A DNA stretch of 64,000 nt from the NCBI RefSeq assembly GCF_004025325.1, contig NZ_RSFE01000001.1, forward strand, positions 1 through 64,000. Direction: 5' to 3'. The position numbers and the translations under genes were made by a program. Origin of the DNA: Pseudidiomarina gelatinasegens. GTDB lineage: Bacteria > Pseudomonadota > Gammaproteobacteria > Enterobacterales > Alteromonadaceae. Below are positions 56,016-64,000 of this stretch, one piece after another (position 1 is the first letter of the stretch; each line of letters starts with the position of its first letter). The notes below the pieces were generated by a model. It searched no databases, was not told the DNA's origin, and was given only the letters and a program-made list of their open reading frames with translations.

Positions 56016-56648
56016 TTATCGCGATGGCGCATCCACGCCACCCGCTAAGAATGGGATTAATCTATCAATCATCTGGTCCGCGGCAATGGCTTCACCGAAG
56101 TCTGCTGCGGCTATTTCACGTAAAGCGGGCCCTGAAACCTGGGCAAAAACGGTCGCTCCCAACACAAAGTGCAACCGCCAGAACATATCCACTGGGCTAA
56201 GGTTAGGATTCGCAACGTGCAAGGCTGCCAGTAAGTTCTGCATCACATCACCAAAATGATCCATGGTGTAGCGACGCAAGTGCCCTTGAATGTCAGCGTA
56301 AGCATAACCCAACAAGCTTAAAAATATCGTTGGCCCGTGTTTACGTACTTGCCGCAGCTCATTTAACGGCGAACGAAAACAATCGAACACCGCTCGTGTG
56401 GTTACTTGTGGCTGCTCCGAGAGCTTCGCAAGCTCTCGGTCAAGGGCTGGCATCAAAACTTCAAGGTAACGCGCCATAACGGCTTGAATCAGCGCTTTTT
56501 TTGAGCCAAAGTGATAGTTGACCGAAGCGAGGTTCACCTCTGCATCTGCGGTAATTTGGCGCAATGATGTTTGCTCAAATCCATGTTCAGCAAACAACGC
56601 CTCCGCCGCATTCAGTATTTTATCTTTCGTTGATACTCGCTTTGACAT
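56016..56648 (-). CDS. psrA: TetR-family regulator, PsrA-like
   Basis: A 210-residue TetR regulator. The HTH is KILNAAEALFAEHGFEQTSLRQITADAEVNLASVNYHFGSKKALIQAVMARY, very like Pseudomonas PsrA, and MFWRLHFVLGATVFAQ matches its ligand domain. PsrA senses long-chain fatty acids and in Shewanella co-regulates fad genes with FadR. It is directly upstream of fadE on the same strand, which supports a role in beta-oxidation control. I choose ATG 56648; a GTG five codons earlier is possible. A candidate PsrA-type site lies 49 bp upstream. Confidence 0.85.
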   Translation of the reverse strand: MSKRVSTKDKILNAAEALFAEHGFEQTSLRQITADAEVNLASVNYHFGSKKALIQAVMARYLEVLMPALDRELAKLSEQPQVTTRAVFDCFRSPLNELRQVRKHGPTIFLSLLGYAYADIQGHLRRYTMDHFGDVMQNLLAALHVANPNLSPVDMFWRLHFVLGATVFAQVSGPALREIAAADFGEAIAADQMIDRLIPFLAGGVDAPSR

Positions 56649-56650
56649 AA

Positions 56651-56710
56651 AAACGTGTCTCACTTTTTAATTTTGCACGTTTAGAACGCACATTTTAAAC
56701 ATGCGTTTTA
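56651..56710. promoter_or_regulatory. Candidate operator region of the psrA-like gene
   Basis: Two signals are present. TAAACATGCGTTTTA (56696-56710) fits the PsrA-type pattern of AAAC and GTTT half-sites with a 4-nt spacer. Closer to the gene, AAACGTG (56651-56657) and CACGTTT (56676-56682) form a 7-bp inverted repeat with an 18-nt spacer. Either could serve autoregulation. Confidence 0.4.
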
Positions 56711-56803
56711 ATTTAAATCAGTTTGTTTATGAGCGCAAGCCAAAGGATGGGAATATAACAATGACAAAAGCTATGCACGCGGTTTATATCGTGCGACTTA
56801 AAT

Positions 56804-56829
56804 AGAAAAGGCGCTCATTGAGCGCCCTT
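56804..56829 (-). terminator. Rho-independent terminator after kdsA
   Basis: GGCGCTC (56810-56816) pairs with GAGCGCC (56820-56826) around ATT, and on the minus strand continues into TTTTC. The T run is short, so the terminator may be weak. It ends the long hemA-to-kdsA gene string. Confidence 0.75.
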
Positions 56830-56852
56830 GCTTGTTACAAATAAAATTTTAC

Positions 56853-57713
<861 letters not shown>

Positions 57714-57717
57714 TCAA

Positions 57718-58968
57718 TTATCCTGCGGCGATCACGCGCAAGATTTGACCACAAATATAGGCCATATAAGTACCGAGTGCATAACCAAATACCGCCAACA
57801 ATACGCCGACTGGCGCCAGCGACGGGTGAAATGCCGAAGCAACCACAGGGGCTGAAGCTGCACCACCAACATTGGCTTGGCTACCAATAGCCATGTAGAA
57901 CACAGGAGCCTTCAGTAAACGGGCCACAATCAACATTAAACTGGCGTGAATAATCATCCAAATCGCACCAATTAAAAAGTATTTAGGCACATCCACAATA
58001 GCGGTAACGTCCATATGCAAACCAATTGTTGCAACCAGAATATAGACAAACATTGAGCCATATTTTGACGCGCCGACGCCCTCTAATTGACGTACACGCG
58101 TGAATGACAACGCCACGCCAACGGTTGTTGCAATAACTATTAGCCAGAAGAACTTCTTGTCCAAACTAAAATCTTTTAGTGCCGGTACATTATCGCCAAT
58201 AAATGGTGCGATAACATCAGCACCCCAATGCGCTAAACCGGTGACACCAAAGGCTACCGCCACAATAAACATCAGGTCAGGCAGTTTTGATTCACGGCGA
58301 TGCTCGGCTTCATAATGTTCCATGCGCTCTTTGATCGCTTCAATTGCGCTGGTGTCGGCACCAATACGCTTATCAATCGCTTTATGGTTTGCCGCCATGT
58401 ACAACAACACCGCCATCCATAAGTTCGCAACAATAATGTCTACGGTAACCATGGCCGAGAAAATTTCACCGCCAACTTCGTACACTTCTTTCATTGCTGC
58501 TTGGTTTGCGCCACCGCCTATCCAACTGCCAGCAATGGTTGTCATACCGCGCCACACTGCATCTGGGCCAGCACCACCTAACATTTCCGGGAAGATTACA
58601 CTCACCAATAGCAGCGCAATAGGCCCGCCAATAACGATACCGACAGTACCCGTTAAAAATAAAATCAGGAGTTTTGGACCAAGACGAAAAATAGCTTTTA
58701 GATCTAAGCTTAACGTGAGCAAGACCAGACAAGCTGGCAGCAAGTAATCCATAACCAGCGGATAAATTGCGGTATTGGCGCCATCGACGATACCGAAGGT
58801 ATTCAATAACGACGGAATGAAGTAACACAGCAGCAGAGCTGGCACCCATTTATAAAATTTTTGCCAAAACGAGTTAGAACTGGATTGGGTATAGAAGATC
58901 AAACCAAGAATGGCGGCAAGCAAGCCAAAAATAATACCGTCATTGGTGATCAATGCAGTGTTTTCCAC
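57718..58968 (-). CDS. DUF819-family membrane protein (YjcL-like)
   Basis: A 416-residue inner-membrane protein with about ten hydrophobic segments. GSWIGGGANQAAMKEVYEV and GSQANVGGAASAPVVASAFHPSLAPVGVLLAVFGYALGTY are conserved in the DUF819/YjcL family. These are secondary-transporter-like proteins of unknown substrate. It starts at GTG 58968 with AAGGGG upstream. It is inserted between sirB1 and kdsA, which are adjacent in E. coli-type layouts, so it may be a lineage-specific addition. Confidence 0.9.
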   Translation of the reverse strand: MENTALITNDGIIFGLLAAILGLIFYTQSSSNSFWQKFYKWVPALLLCYFIPSLLNTFGIVDGANTAIYPLVMDYLLPACLVLLTLSLDLKAIFRLGPKLLILFLTGTVGIVIGGPIALLLVSVIFPEMLGGAGPDAVWRGMTTIAGSWIGGGANQAAMKEVYEVGGEIFSAMVTVDIIVANLWMAVLLYMAANHKAIDKRIGADTSAIEAIKERMEHYEAEHRRESKLPDLMFIVAVAFGVTGLAHWGADVIAPFIGDNVPALKDFSLDKKFFWLIVIATTVGVALSFTRVRQLEGVGASKYGSMFVYILVATIGLHMDVTAIVDVPKYFLIGAIWMIIHASLMLIVARLLKAPVFYMAIGSQANVGGAASAPVVASAFHPSLAPVGVLLAVFGYALGTYMAYICGQILRVIAAG

Positions 58969-58992
58969 AGGAACCCCTTATTATTAATTTTT

Positions 58993-59796
58993 TTAGTGAA
59001 GGACGTGCTGGGGGGCCGCCCACGTTTCTAATTGCAAGCGCAACATCTGTGCACTTGGATCATCTGGGCATTGTTCGACAAAATACTGGTAGTCGTCAAC
59101 TGCTGCTTGTTTGCAGTCAAGTTCTTCAAGCACGTAACCACGGTCACGAATTTCATACGGGTCGTCGGGCATGATAGCCAACAGCATATGCACCACGGTC
59201 AATGCATTCGCAAATTCCTGATCATGAATCATGGCGTGCTTTAGTTCGGTTAAGTAGCGTACCAGAACAGTTTTTTGATCGGCCGCTTCAAACATATCCC
59301 ATGAAAACTCGAGGGCATCATCGGTTACATCTTCAAAACGTTCTTGTACTTGCTGGTCTTCAAGCAATTCACCGTGCAGCGGATCAACAAAGTAGCTTTC
59401 TTGTTCATGATCAAAGCGCAACAATGGATAACCTGGGAAATCAACCAACTCCAACTGAATACCGGCATAAGCGGCGGTTTCTTGCAGTAATAGGGCCAAA
59501 CTAATGGGCAACCCAGTGCGATAACTAATCACACGGTCAAGCAGAATGCGCTGCGCCCCAACCACAGGCTCGGGCGCATCACTAAAACCTAATTCAAAAT
59601 AGAAATCTTGAATCACGGCTTGCAGTTTATCCATACCGTCAAGACTCTCATGACGCTCAGCCATTTCACGAATAAGCTGATAATAATCACTAACGTACTG
59701 GTCACTGTCCGAATGAAAGGTGCGACTAATTTCCCACACAATTTCAATGGTAGGTAACATTTCGTGAGCGATATGTTCTAAGTATGAAAAACGCAT
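58993..59796 (-). CDS. sirB1: SirB1-family transglutaminase-like/TPR protein
   Basis: A 267-residue protein. A transglutaminase-like N-terminal region contains RISYRTGLPISLALLLQETAAYAG-like text (VISYRTGLPISLALL) and VDFPGYPLLRF. Two TPR-like helices lie near the C-terminus (ALTVVHMLLAIMPDDPYEIRDRGYVLEELDCKQAAVDDYQYF). It lacks an obvious catalytic Cys in the usual position, so enzymatic activity is doubtful. SirB1 is of unknown function but conserved beside prmC, sirB2 and kdsA. Confidence 0.92.
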   Translation of the reverse strand: MRFSYLEHIAHEMLPTIEIVWEISRTFHSDSDQYVSDYYQLIREMAERHESLDGMDKLQAVIQDFYFELGFSDAPEPVVGAQRILLDRVISYRTGLPISLALLLQETAAYAGIQLELVDFPGYPLLRFDHEQESYFVDPLHGELLEDQQVQERFEDVTDDALEFSWDMFEAADQKTVLVRYLTELKHAMIHDQEFANALTVVHMLLAIMPDDPYEIRDRGYVLEELDCKQAAVDDYQYFVEQCPDDPSAQMLRLQLETWAAPQHVLH

Positions 59797-59808
59797 AAAC
59801 CCCTAAAT

Positions 59809-59902
59809 TCGTTATTCGTTATTCGTTATTCGTGCGTTCGCTGCGCTCACTGTTCGAACAGCGAAGCGGACGAACAGCGCAGCGGACGATTAACGAATAA
59901 CG
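59809..59902. repeat. Palindromic intergenic repeat, copy 5
   Basis: An inverted repeat about 94 bp long, centred on TGTTCGAACA (59851-59860). The left half carries GTTATTCG units, and the right half carries CGAACAGCGAAGCGGA then CGAACAGCGCAGCGGA (16-bp near-tandem units), ending TAACGAATAACG. Immediately downstream TAACGCTTTTGCT occurs twice (around 59895 and 59913). It separates sirB1 from sirB2. Confidence 0.72.
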
Positions 59903-59927
59903 CTTTTGCTCTAATAACGCTTTTGCT

Positions 59928-60299
59928 TTAAATAAGTGCTTGCTTACTGAACGCGATGTGCAGCAGGAACATAATCCAGCTTAACGCGCCAATAAAGCCG
60001 ACATAACGTAACCAACTCACACTGGCTTTCATTGCCACAAGACCAAACAAAATATAGCCGACTAAGCCGATAACTTTATTGATCAACCATGGAGTTTCCC
60101 AAGGCCACATTTGCCAATGAATGAGCATACCCACAATAGTCAGCAACAAGCCGGTATCAATGATGTGTGGGACTATTTTCACCCACTTTTGGCGACTAAT
60201 GTTGGCACCAATGCTCACCCAAAAAAATCGAAGCATGAATAATACCACACTTATGGCTACAAAAGTGACATGGAGGTGTTTTAAGGCTACAAATGACAT
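59928..60299 (-). CDS. sirB2: SirB2-family membrane protein
   Basis: A 123-residue inner-membrane protein with four hydrophobic segments. LKHLHVTFVAISVVLFMLRFFW and KIVPHIIDTGLLLTIVGMLI are the family's first two helices with conserved His. Function is unknown; it is conserved between prmC and sirB1. I use ATG 60299 (MSFVALKHLH); a TTG directly before it is less likely. It lies 12 bp downstream of the orphan receiver gene. Confidence 0.93.
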   Translation of the reverse strand: MSFVALKHLHVTFVAISVVLFMLRFFWVSIGANISRQKWVKIVPHIIDTGLLLTIVGMLIHWQMWPWETPWLINKVIGLVGYILFGLVAMKASVSWLRYVGFIGALSWIMFLLHIAFSKQALI

Positions 60300-60313
60300 C
60301 AAAAACGTCCTTT

Positions 60314-60922
60314 TTAATCGTTATTATCGGTTAAACGTTGATACGCGGCAGCAATTTGCTGACGCAACTGAGGTTGGTGTTCTAACAACCAATTCTGGTA
60401 AAAGCTTAATTCATGTTCCAGCGCATCACGCTGATCAGCAACCCGGATAATATCGCGATATGACCGCAACGACGACATCACACAAGTAAATAATTTCTGC
60501 GCGGTAAGCTCAGTCTTCGCTTTGTAATCATTAATATCATAATTGATGACCACTGAGCGCTCCGGTGCTTGACCGGGTTGGCCAGTACGCAACACAATAC
60601 GGCTGGTGCGGTTGCCAGCGGTTTCGCGAATATAGCGCGCCACCTGTAAGCCGGCATCATCGGTGTCCATCACCACGTCGAGCAAAACTATGGCGATGTC
60701 TGGATTTTCATCAACCATTTGCTGTGCTTCTTGACGCGAATAGGCGCTGAGAAAATTCAACCCACGGCCTTCAAACACCAAATCCATTAACGCCAATCGA
60801 GTAACCGCGTGCACTTCGCGTTCATCATCAACGATTAAGATCTTCCAACCTGCTTCGGTAGTTTGATCCCGCGTTTCATCATCGCTGTCATGTTCGTCGG
60901 CAAAGATAAAATTGTTATCCAT
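60314..60922 (-). CDS. Receiver-domain response regulator without recognised output domain
   Basis: A 202-residue protein. Residues about 1-25 are an acidic tail (DEHDSDDETRDQ), residues 26-150 a receiver domain (KILIVDDEREVH with D32/D33, phosphoacceptor D82 in VLLDVVMD, RTGQPG switch region, DYKAK Lys), and about 150-195 a helical, possibly coiled-coil tail. The receiver resembles the N-terminus of DUF3369/HD-GYP response regulators, but the HD-GYP output is absent. It overlaps prmC by 8 bp and lies before sirB2, so it is embedded in a housekeeping operon. Partner kinase unknown. Confidence 0.85.
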   Translation of the reverse strand: MDNNFIFADEHDSDDETRDQTTEAGWKILIVDDEREVHAVTRLALMDLVFEGRGLNFLSAYSRQEAQQMVDENPDIAIVLLDVVMDTDDAGLQVARYIRETAGNRTSRIVLRTGQPGQAPERSVVINYDINDYKAKTELTAQKLFTCVMSSLRSYRDIIRVADQRDALEHELSFYQNWLLEHQPQLRQQIAAAYQRLTDNND

Positions 60923-61778
60923 CAGTTGCTCTCCATTGCCCCACCGTTATGCGTTCAAGATTAGCATAATCGCGCATACTGTTAACGGCTTCGAACTTGT
61001 ACGATGCCATTAAGCCGCGAACTGCTGCCGCTTGATTCCATCCATGTTCTACCAACAACCAGCCATCGGCACGTAAAAATCTTCCCGCCTGACTAATAAT
61101 GTGTTCAATGTCTGCGAGGCCTTGGTTGTCAGCCACCAGTGCACTGCGTGGCTCAAAACGCACGTCGCCTTGTTGTAAATGCGGGTCGCCAGCATCGATA
61201 TAGGGCGGATTAGAAACAATCGCATCAAATTTATCATTTGCCGGCAAGCCACTGAACCAATCGCTTATTTGGCAGTTTATTGACAACTGCAAGGCACTCG
61301 CATTGCTTCGCGCAAGTTCAACCGCGGCAGGTGATTTGTCCACCGCTGTGATGCGCCACTGTGGCTTGCTCGATTTCAAGGCCAGCGCTATTGCGCCCGT
61401 ACCGGTTCCGAGATCGAGTACTTGTGCGTCATCCGCAAGGCCCAGTGCTAAGGTCTGTTCCACTAAAATTTCAGTGTCTGGTCTAGGAATTAAGGTGCTA
61501 TCGTTCACGCGCAATGGCAGCGACCAGAACTCGCGCTCGCCCACCAAATGGGCCACCGGCGTTCCCTGTTGGCGCTTAGCCAACAGCTGTTCAAACTGCT
61601 GTGTTTGTTCAGCATTTAACTGACGTTCCGGCCATGTATATAAATAAATACGTTCACGCTGCAGGCAAAACGCAAGCAACACTTCGGCATCTAGCTTAGC
61701 AGACTCGCTGTGGCTGAGTGCTCGGGTAGCGGTCGCGAGTGCATCAGCTATGCTAACCGGCTGTTGCAAGGTGATCAT
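60915..61778 (-). CDS. prmC: Peptide chain release factor N5-glutamine methyltransferase PrmC
   Basis: A 287-residue SAM-dependent enzyme that methylates the Gln of the GGQ motif of RF1 and RF2. The SAM motif is [15 protein letters not shown], and [17 protein letters not shown] is the catalytic NPPY motif. The helical N-terminal domain (about 1-85) binds the factor. It overlaps prfA by 4 bp, so enzyme and substrate are translated together, as in E. coli. Confidence 0.97.
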   Translation of the reverse strand: MITLQQPVSIADALATATRALSHSESAKLDAEVLLAFCLQRERIYLYTWPERQLNAEQTQQFEQLLAKRQQGTPVAHLVGEREFWSLPLRVNDSTLIPRPDTEILVEQTLALGLADDAQVLDLGTGTGAIALALKSSKPQWRITAVDKSPAAVELARSNASALQLSINCQISDWFSGLPANDKFDAIVSNPPYIDAGDPHLQQGDVRFEPRSALVADNQGLADIEHIISQAGRFLRADGWLLVEHGWNQAAAVRGLMASYKFEAVNSMRDYANLERITVGQWRATDG

Positions 61779-62866
61779 TGATTCTCTGACAGCGCTGCCA
61801 ATAAGTCGGCCTGATGCTCTTGCACAATCGCATCCAGAATTAAATCAAGCGAACCGGCAAGCACTTCGTCCAAGCGATATAACGTTAAATTGATGCGATG
61901 ATCGCTGACGCGGCCCTGTGGGTAATTATACGTGCGAATTCGCTCCGAACGATCACCACTACCGACTAAACTGCGGCGCGTTGTTTGTTCTTCTAACCGA
62001 CGCTTTTCGTCTTCCGCTTGTTGAATACGGGCCTGCAATACAGACATCGCCTTGGCGCGGTTCTTATGCTGAGAGCGTTCGTCTTGGCACTCCACCACAA
62101 AACCGGTCGGAATGTGAGTAATTCGAATTGCGGAATCAGTTCGGTTAACGTGCTGACCACCGGCTCCGGATGCGCGATAGGTATCAACTCGCAAATCAGC
62201 CGGGTTTATTTCAATTGCTTCTGCTTCGGGTATCTCAGGCAATACGGCCACGGTGCAGGCTGATGTATGCACACGCCCTTGCGACTCGGTTTCTGGTACC
62301 CGTTGTACACGGTGGCCACCCGATTCAAATTTTAATCGTCCGTAAGCGCCATCACCAGACACGTGGGCAATGACTTCTTTGTAGCCACCATGCTCACCTT
62401 CACTTGCGCTGACAATGCTAACCTTCCAGCCATGTTGTTCGCCGTAGCGGCTATACATGCGGAATAAATCGCCAGCAAAAATGGCGGCTTCATCGCCACC
62501 CGCACCGGCGCGTATTTCCAGATAACACGGGCGGTCATCGTTTGGATCTTTCGGCAGCAATAGAATCTGCAGTTCTTGCTCAAGTTGTTCTTGCTTCGCT
62601 TGCGCTTCGTCTAATTCTGCTTTAGCCATTTCGCGCATTTCAGCGTCGTCTTCTTGCATCATTTCGTTAGCAGCCGCTTCGTCAGCCTGCGCCTGCTGAT
62701 AGCTGGTAAAACACTTCACCAGTTCTTCGAGTTGCGAATACTCGCGCGACAACCCACGAAACTTATCTTGATCGCCAATTACACCAGGGTCACTCAATAA
62801 GTGCTGAACTTCTTCATAACGTTCTAATAAAGCTTCTAATTTTCGAATAATCGAAGGATTCATCAT
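61775..62866 (-). CDS. prfA: Peptide chain release factor 1
   Basis: A 363-residue class I release factor reading UAA and UAG. The codon-recognition region precedes the catalytic [23 protein letters not shown] (GGQ). [22 protein letters not shown] is the family's central motif. Two consecutive ATGs (62866 and 62863) could both start it; E. coli RF1 is 360 residues. It lies 12 bp after hemA. Confidence 0.97.
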   Translation of the reverse strand: MMNPSIIRKLEALLERYEEVQHLLSDPGVIGDQDKFRGLSREYSQLEELVKCFTSYQQAQADEAAANEMMQEDDAEMREMAKAELDEAQAKQEQLEQELQILLLPKDPNDDRPCYLEIRAGAGGDEAAIFAGDLFRMYSRYGEQHGWKVSIVSASEGEHGGYKEVIAHVSGDGAYGRLKFESGGHRVQRVPETESQGRVHTSACTVAVLPEIPEAEAIEINPADLRVDTYRASGAGGQHVNRTDSAIRITHIPTGFVVECQDERSQHKNRAKAMSVLQARIQQAEDEKRRLEEQTTRRSLVGSGDRSERIRTYNYPQGRVSDHRINLTLYRLDEVLAGSLDLILDAIVQEHQADLLAALSENQ

Positions 62867-62878
62867 GCGGTGAGGACC

Positions 62879-64000
62879 TTACTCGTCATCTGCTATTAAT
62901 CGTTGGAATACCGCCAAGGTTTCGTAATCACCGGCAGCCCCAGCTTCACGCATCATTTGCGTTGGCTGATGTAAAAATTGTTTGGTCAGTCGTTGCGCCA
63001 ATTCATTAATGACGTCTTCCGGAGCTTTCCCCGCAGCAAGTTGATTGCGAGCACGTTGTACCTGCTCATTACTCATGTGCTGAGTGCGTTGGCGAAAGTC
63101 ACGAATTACATCAACATGGTCTAACTGTCGCAGCCACGCGGTAAACGCTTGGCTGTGCTCACTGATGATAACTTTGGCTTCTGCTGCGGCTTCTTCGCGG
63201 TTGCGAAGGTTCTCAGTGATAATGCCTTGCAAGTCATCAACCGTGTACAAGTACGCATCATTGAGTTCGTTAACTTGTTCTTCGATATCACGCGGCACCG
63301 CTAAATCAATTAACAACATAGGCTGTCGCCGACGTGCTTTTAACGCGGATTCAATCAAACCCTTACCGATAATTGGCAATGGGCTGGCGGTAGAACTAAT
63401 CACAATATCAGCTTGCGGTAACAGTTCAGGCAATTCCCCCAAGGTGTGGGCTTGCCCGTCAAATTTATCTGCCACAGCACTCGCTCGCGCCAGTGTTCTG
63501 TTGGCAACCATCAGTTGCTTCACGCCATGTTCAGTTAAATGCTGCGCCACCAATTCGGCAGTGTCGCCCGCACCAACTAATAGCACACTGGATTGCGGTA
63601 GTTCCGAAAAGATTTGACGCGCAAGATTCACTGCCGCGTAAGCCACAGAAACCGCATTTTCACCCACTTTGGTTTCATTGCGCACGGTTTTTGCCACGCG
63701 AAAGGTGCTTTGAAACAAACGTTCGAGCACGGTGCCGACACTGGCTTGATTGCGTGCGAATTGATACGCCTGCTTCACTTGCCCTAAAATTTGCGGCTCA
63801 CCCAACACCAACGAATCCAAGCCGCTGGCCACGGCCATTAAATGCTCAATGGCTGCATTGTCTTCGTAGATGTAGCAGTGCTCGCGTAATTGCTCCAGCG
63901 GTAAGCGATGGTAGCCCGCCAGCCAACCAACCAACATGTCGATTGAGGTTGCGCCTTGGCAATACAGCTCAGTGCGGTTACAGGTTGACAGAATGACTGC
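62879..64000 (-). CDS. hemA: Glutamyl-tRNA reductase (5' end cut by window)
   Basis: The frame is open to the window end, and 373 residues are visible. It starts within the active-site segment VILSTCNRTELYC, so the catalytic Cys is present but about 45 N-terminal residues are missing. HLMAVASGLDSLVLGEPQILGQVKQAY and VLLVGAGDTAELVAQHL (NADPH site) follow, and the C-terminal dimerisation helices end at about 62880. It makes glutamate-1-semialdehyde, the first step of tetrapyrrole synthesis. In E. coli hemA-prfA-prmC is the same order. An internal ATG at 63937 is not the start. Confidence 0.96.
   Translation of the reverse strand, partial: AVILSTCNRTELYCQGATSIDMLVGWLAGYHRLPLEQLREHCYIYEDNAAIEHLMAVASGLDSLVLGEPQILGQVKQAYQFARNQASVGTVLERLFQSTFRVAKTVRNETKVGENAVSVAYAAVNLARQIFSELPQSSVLLVGAGDTAELVAQHLTEHGVKQLMVANRTLARASAVADKFDGQAHTLGELPELLPQADIVISSTASPLPIIGKGLIESALKARRRQPMLLIDLAVPRDIEEQVNELNDAYLYTVDDLQGIITENLRNREEAAAEAKVIISEHSQAFTAWLRQLDHVDVIRDFRQRTQHMSNEQVQRARNQLAAGKAPEDVINELAQRLTKQFLHQPTQMMREAGAAGDYETLAVFQRLIADDE

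Noticed and set aside
63874-63937. hemA starting at ATG 63937
   Set aside because: The frame continues upstream through the STCNRTE active-site motif to the window edge, so the gene is simply cut by the window.

Overview
The window looks like a stretch of chromosome from a marine-type gammaproteobacterium, most likely Alteromonadales and perhaps the Idiomarinaceae (inferred from protein resemblance and gene order; no search was run). Supporting signs are conserved blocks also known from Escherichia, Vibrio and Shewanella (apt-dnaX-ybaB-recR / htpG / adk; hemA-prfA-prmC-sirB2-sirB1-kdsA; glyA-nrdR-ribD-ribBA; hisLGDCBHAFI), the combination of FadR with a PsrA-like regulator, and a TtpC-type TonB system. 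Coding density is high. I see no phage, insertion sequence, CRISPR array, tRNA or rRNA. The only RNA gene I can support is the SRP RNA (ffs).

Layout. 0.2-5 kb: redox genes (2-Cys peroxiredoxin, grxD, sodB, an old-yellow-enzyme reductase), then fadR and dsbB. 4.7-9.9 kb: ycgN-ycgM-lytic transglycosylase-ycgL-rnd-fadD on the minus strand. 10-14.2 kb: hydrolase, Slp lipoprotein, tsaB, yoaA. 14.2-21.8 kb: the complete histidine operon behind a His-rich leader peptide and attenuator. 21.7-25.6 kb: MATE pump, CsdA-like desulfurase, hydrolase, MAPEG protein. 25.6-32 kb: adk, htpG (with a textbook sigma-32 promoter), recR, ybaB, dnaX, apt, a CheY-like regulator. 32.4-34.5 kb: a 41-residue membrane peptide and an hvfABC-type RiPP operon whose precursor carries seven EGKCG motifs. 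34.6-39.7 kb: six-gene TonB2/ExbB/ExbD/TtpC/DUF3450/TPR operon. 40-43.7 kb: short PriC, tryptophan 2,3-dioxygenase, ffs, enoyl-CoA hydratase and FabH-like synthase. 43.9-47.8 kb: rlmG, cyclophilin, ampG, panE. 47.8-53.6 kb: ribBA-like, ribD, nrdR, glyA, and ettA. 53.6-56.7 kb: fadE and a psrA-like regulator. 56.8-64 kb: kdsA, a DUF819 membrane protein, sirB1, sirB2, an orphan receiver protein, prmC, prfA and hemA (cut by the window end).

How it fits together. Fatty-acid metabolism recurs: fadR, fadD, fadE, psrA-like, and the fabH-like/enoyl-CoA hydratase pair. Three 17-bp sites sharing TGGTCGGA lie in front of fadR/dsbB, fadD and the fabH-like pair, which suggests a small FadR regulon visible within this window. 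The most unusual system is the HvfABC locus, which by family knowledge should make a periplasmic peptide with modified copper-binding cysteines. Other points worth attention are a ten-A slippery run in dnaX where either frame slip meets a stop within a few codons, and a family of palindromic intergenic repeats built from CGAATAA/CGAACAG-like words at five places.
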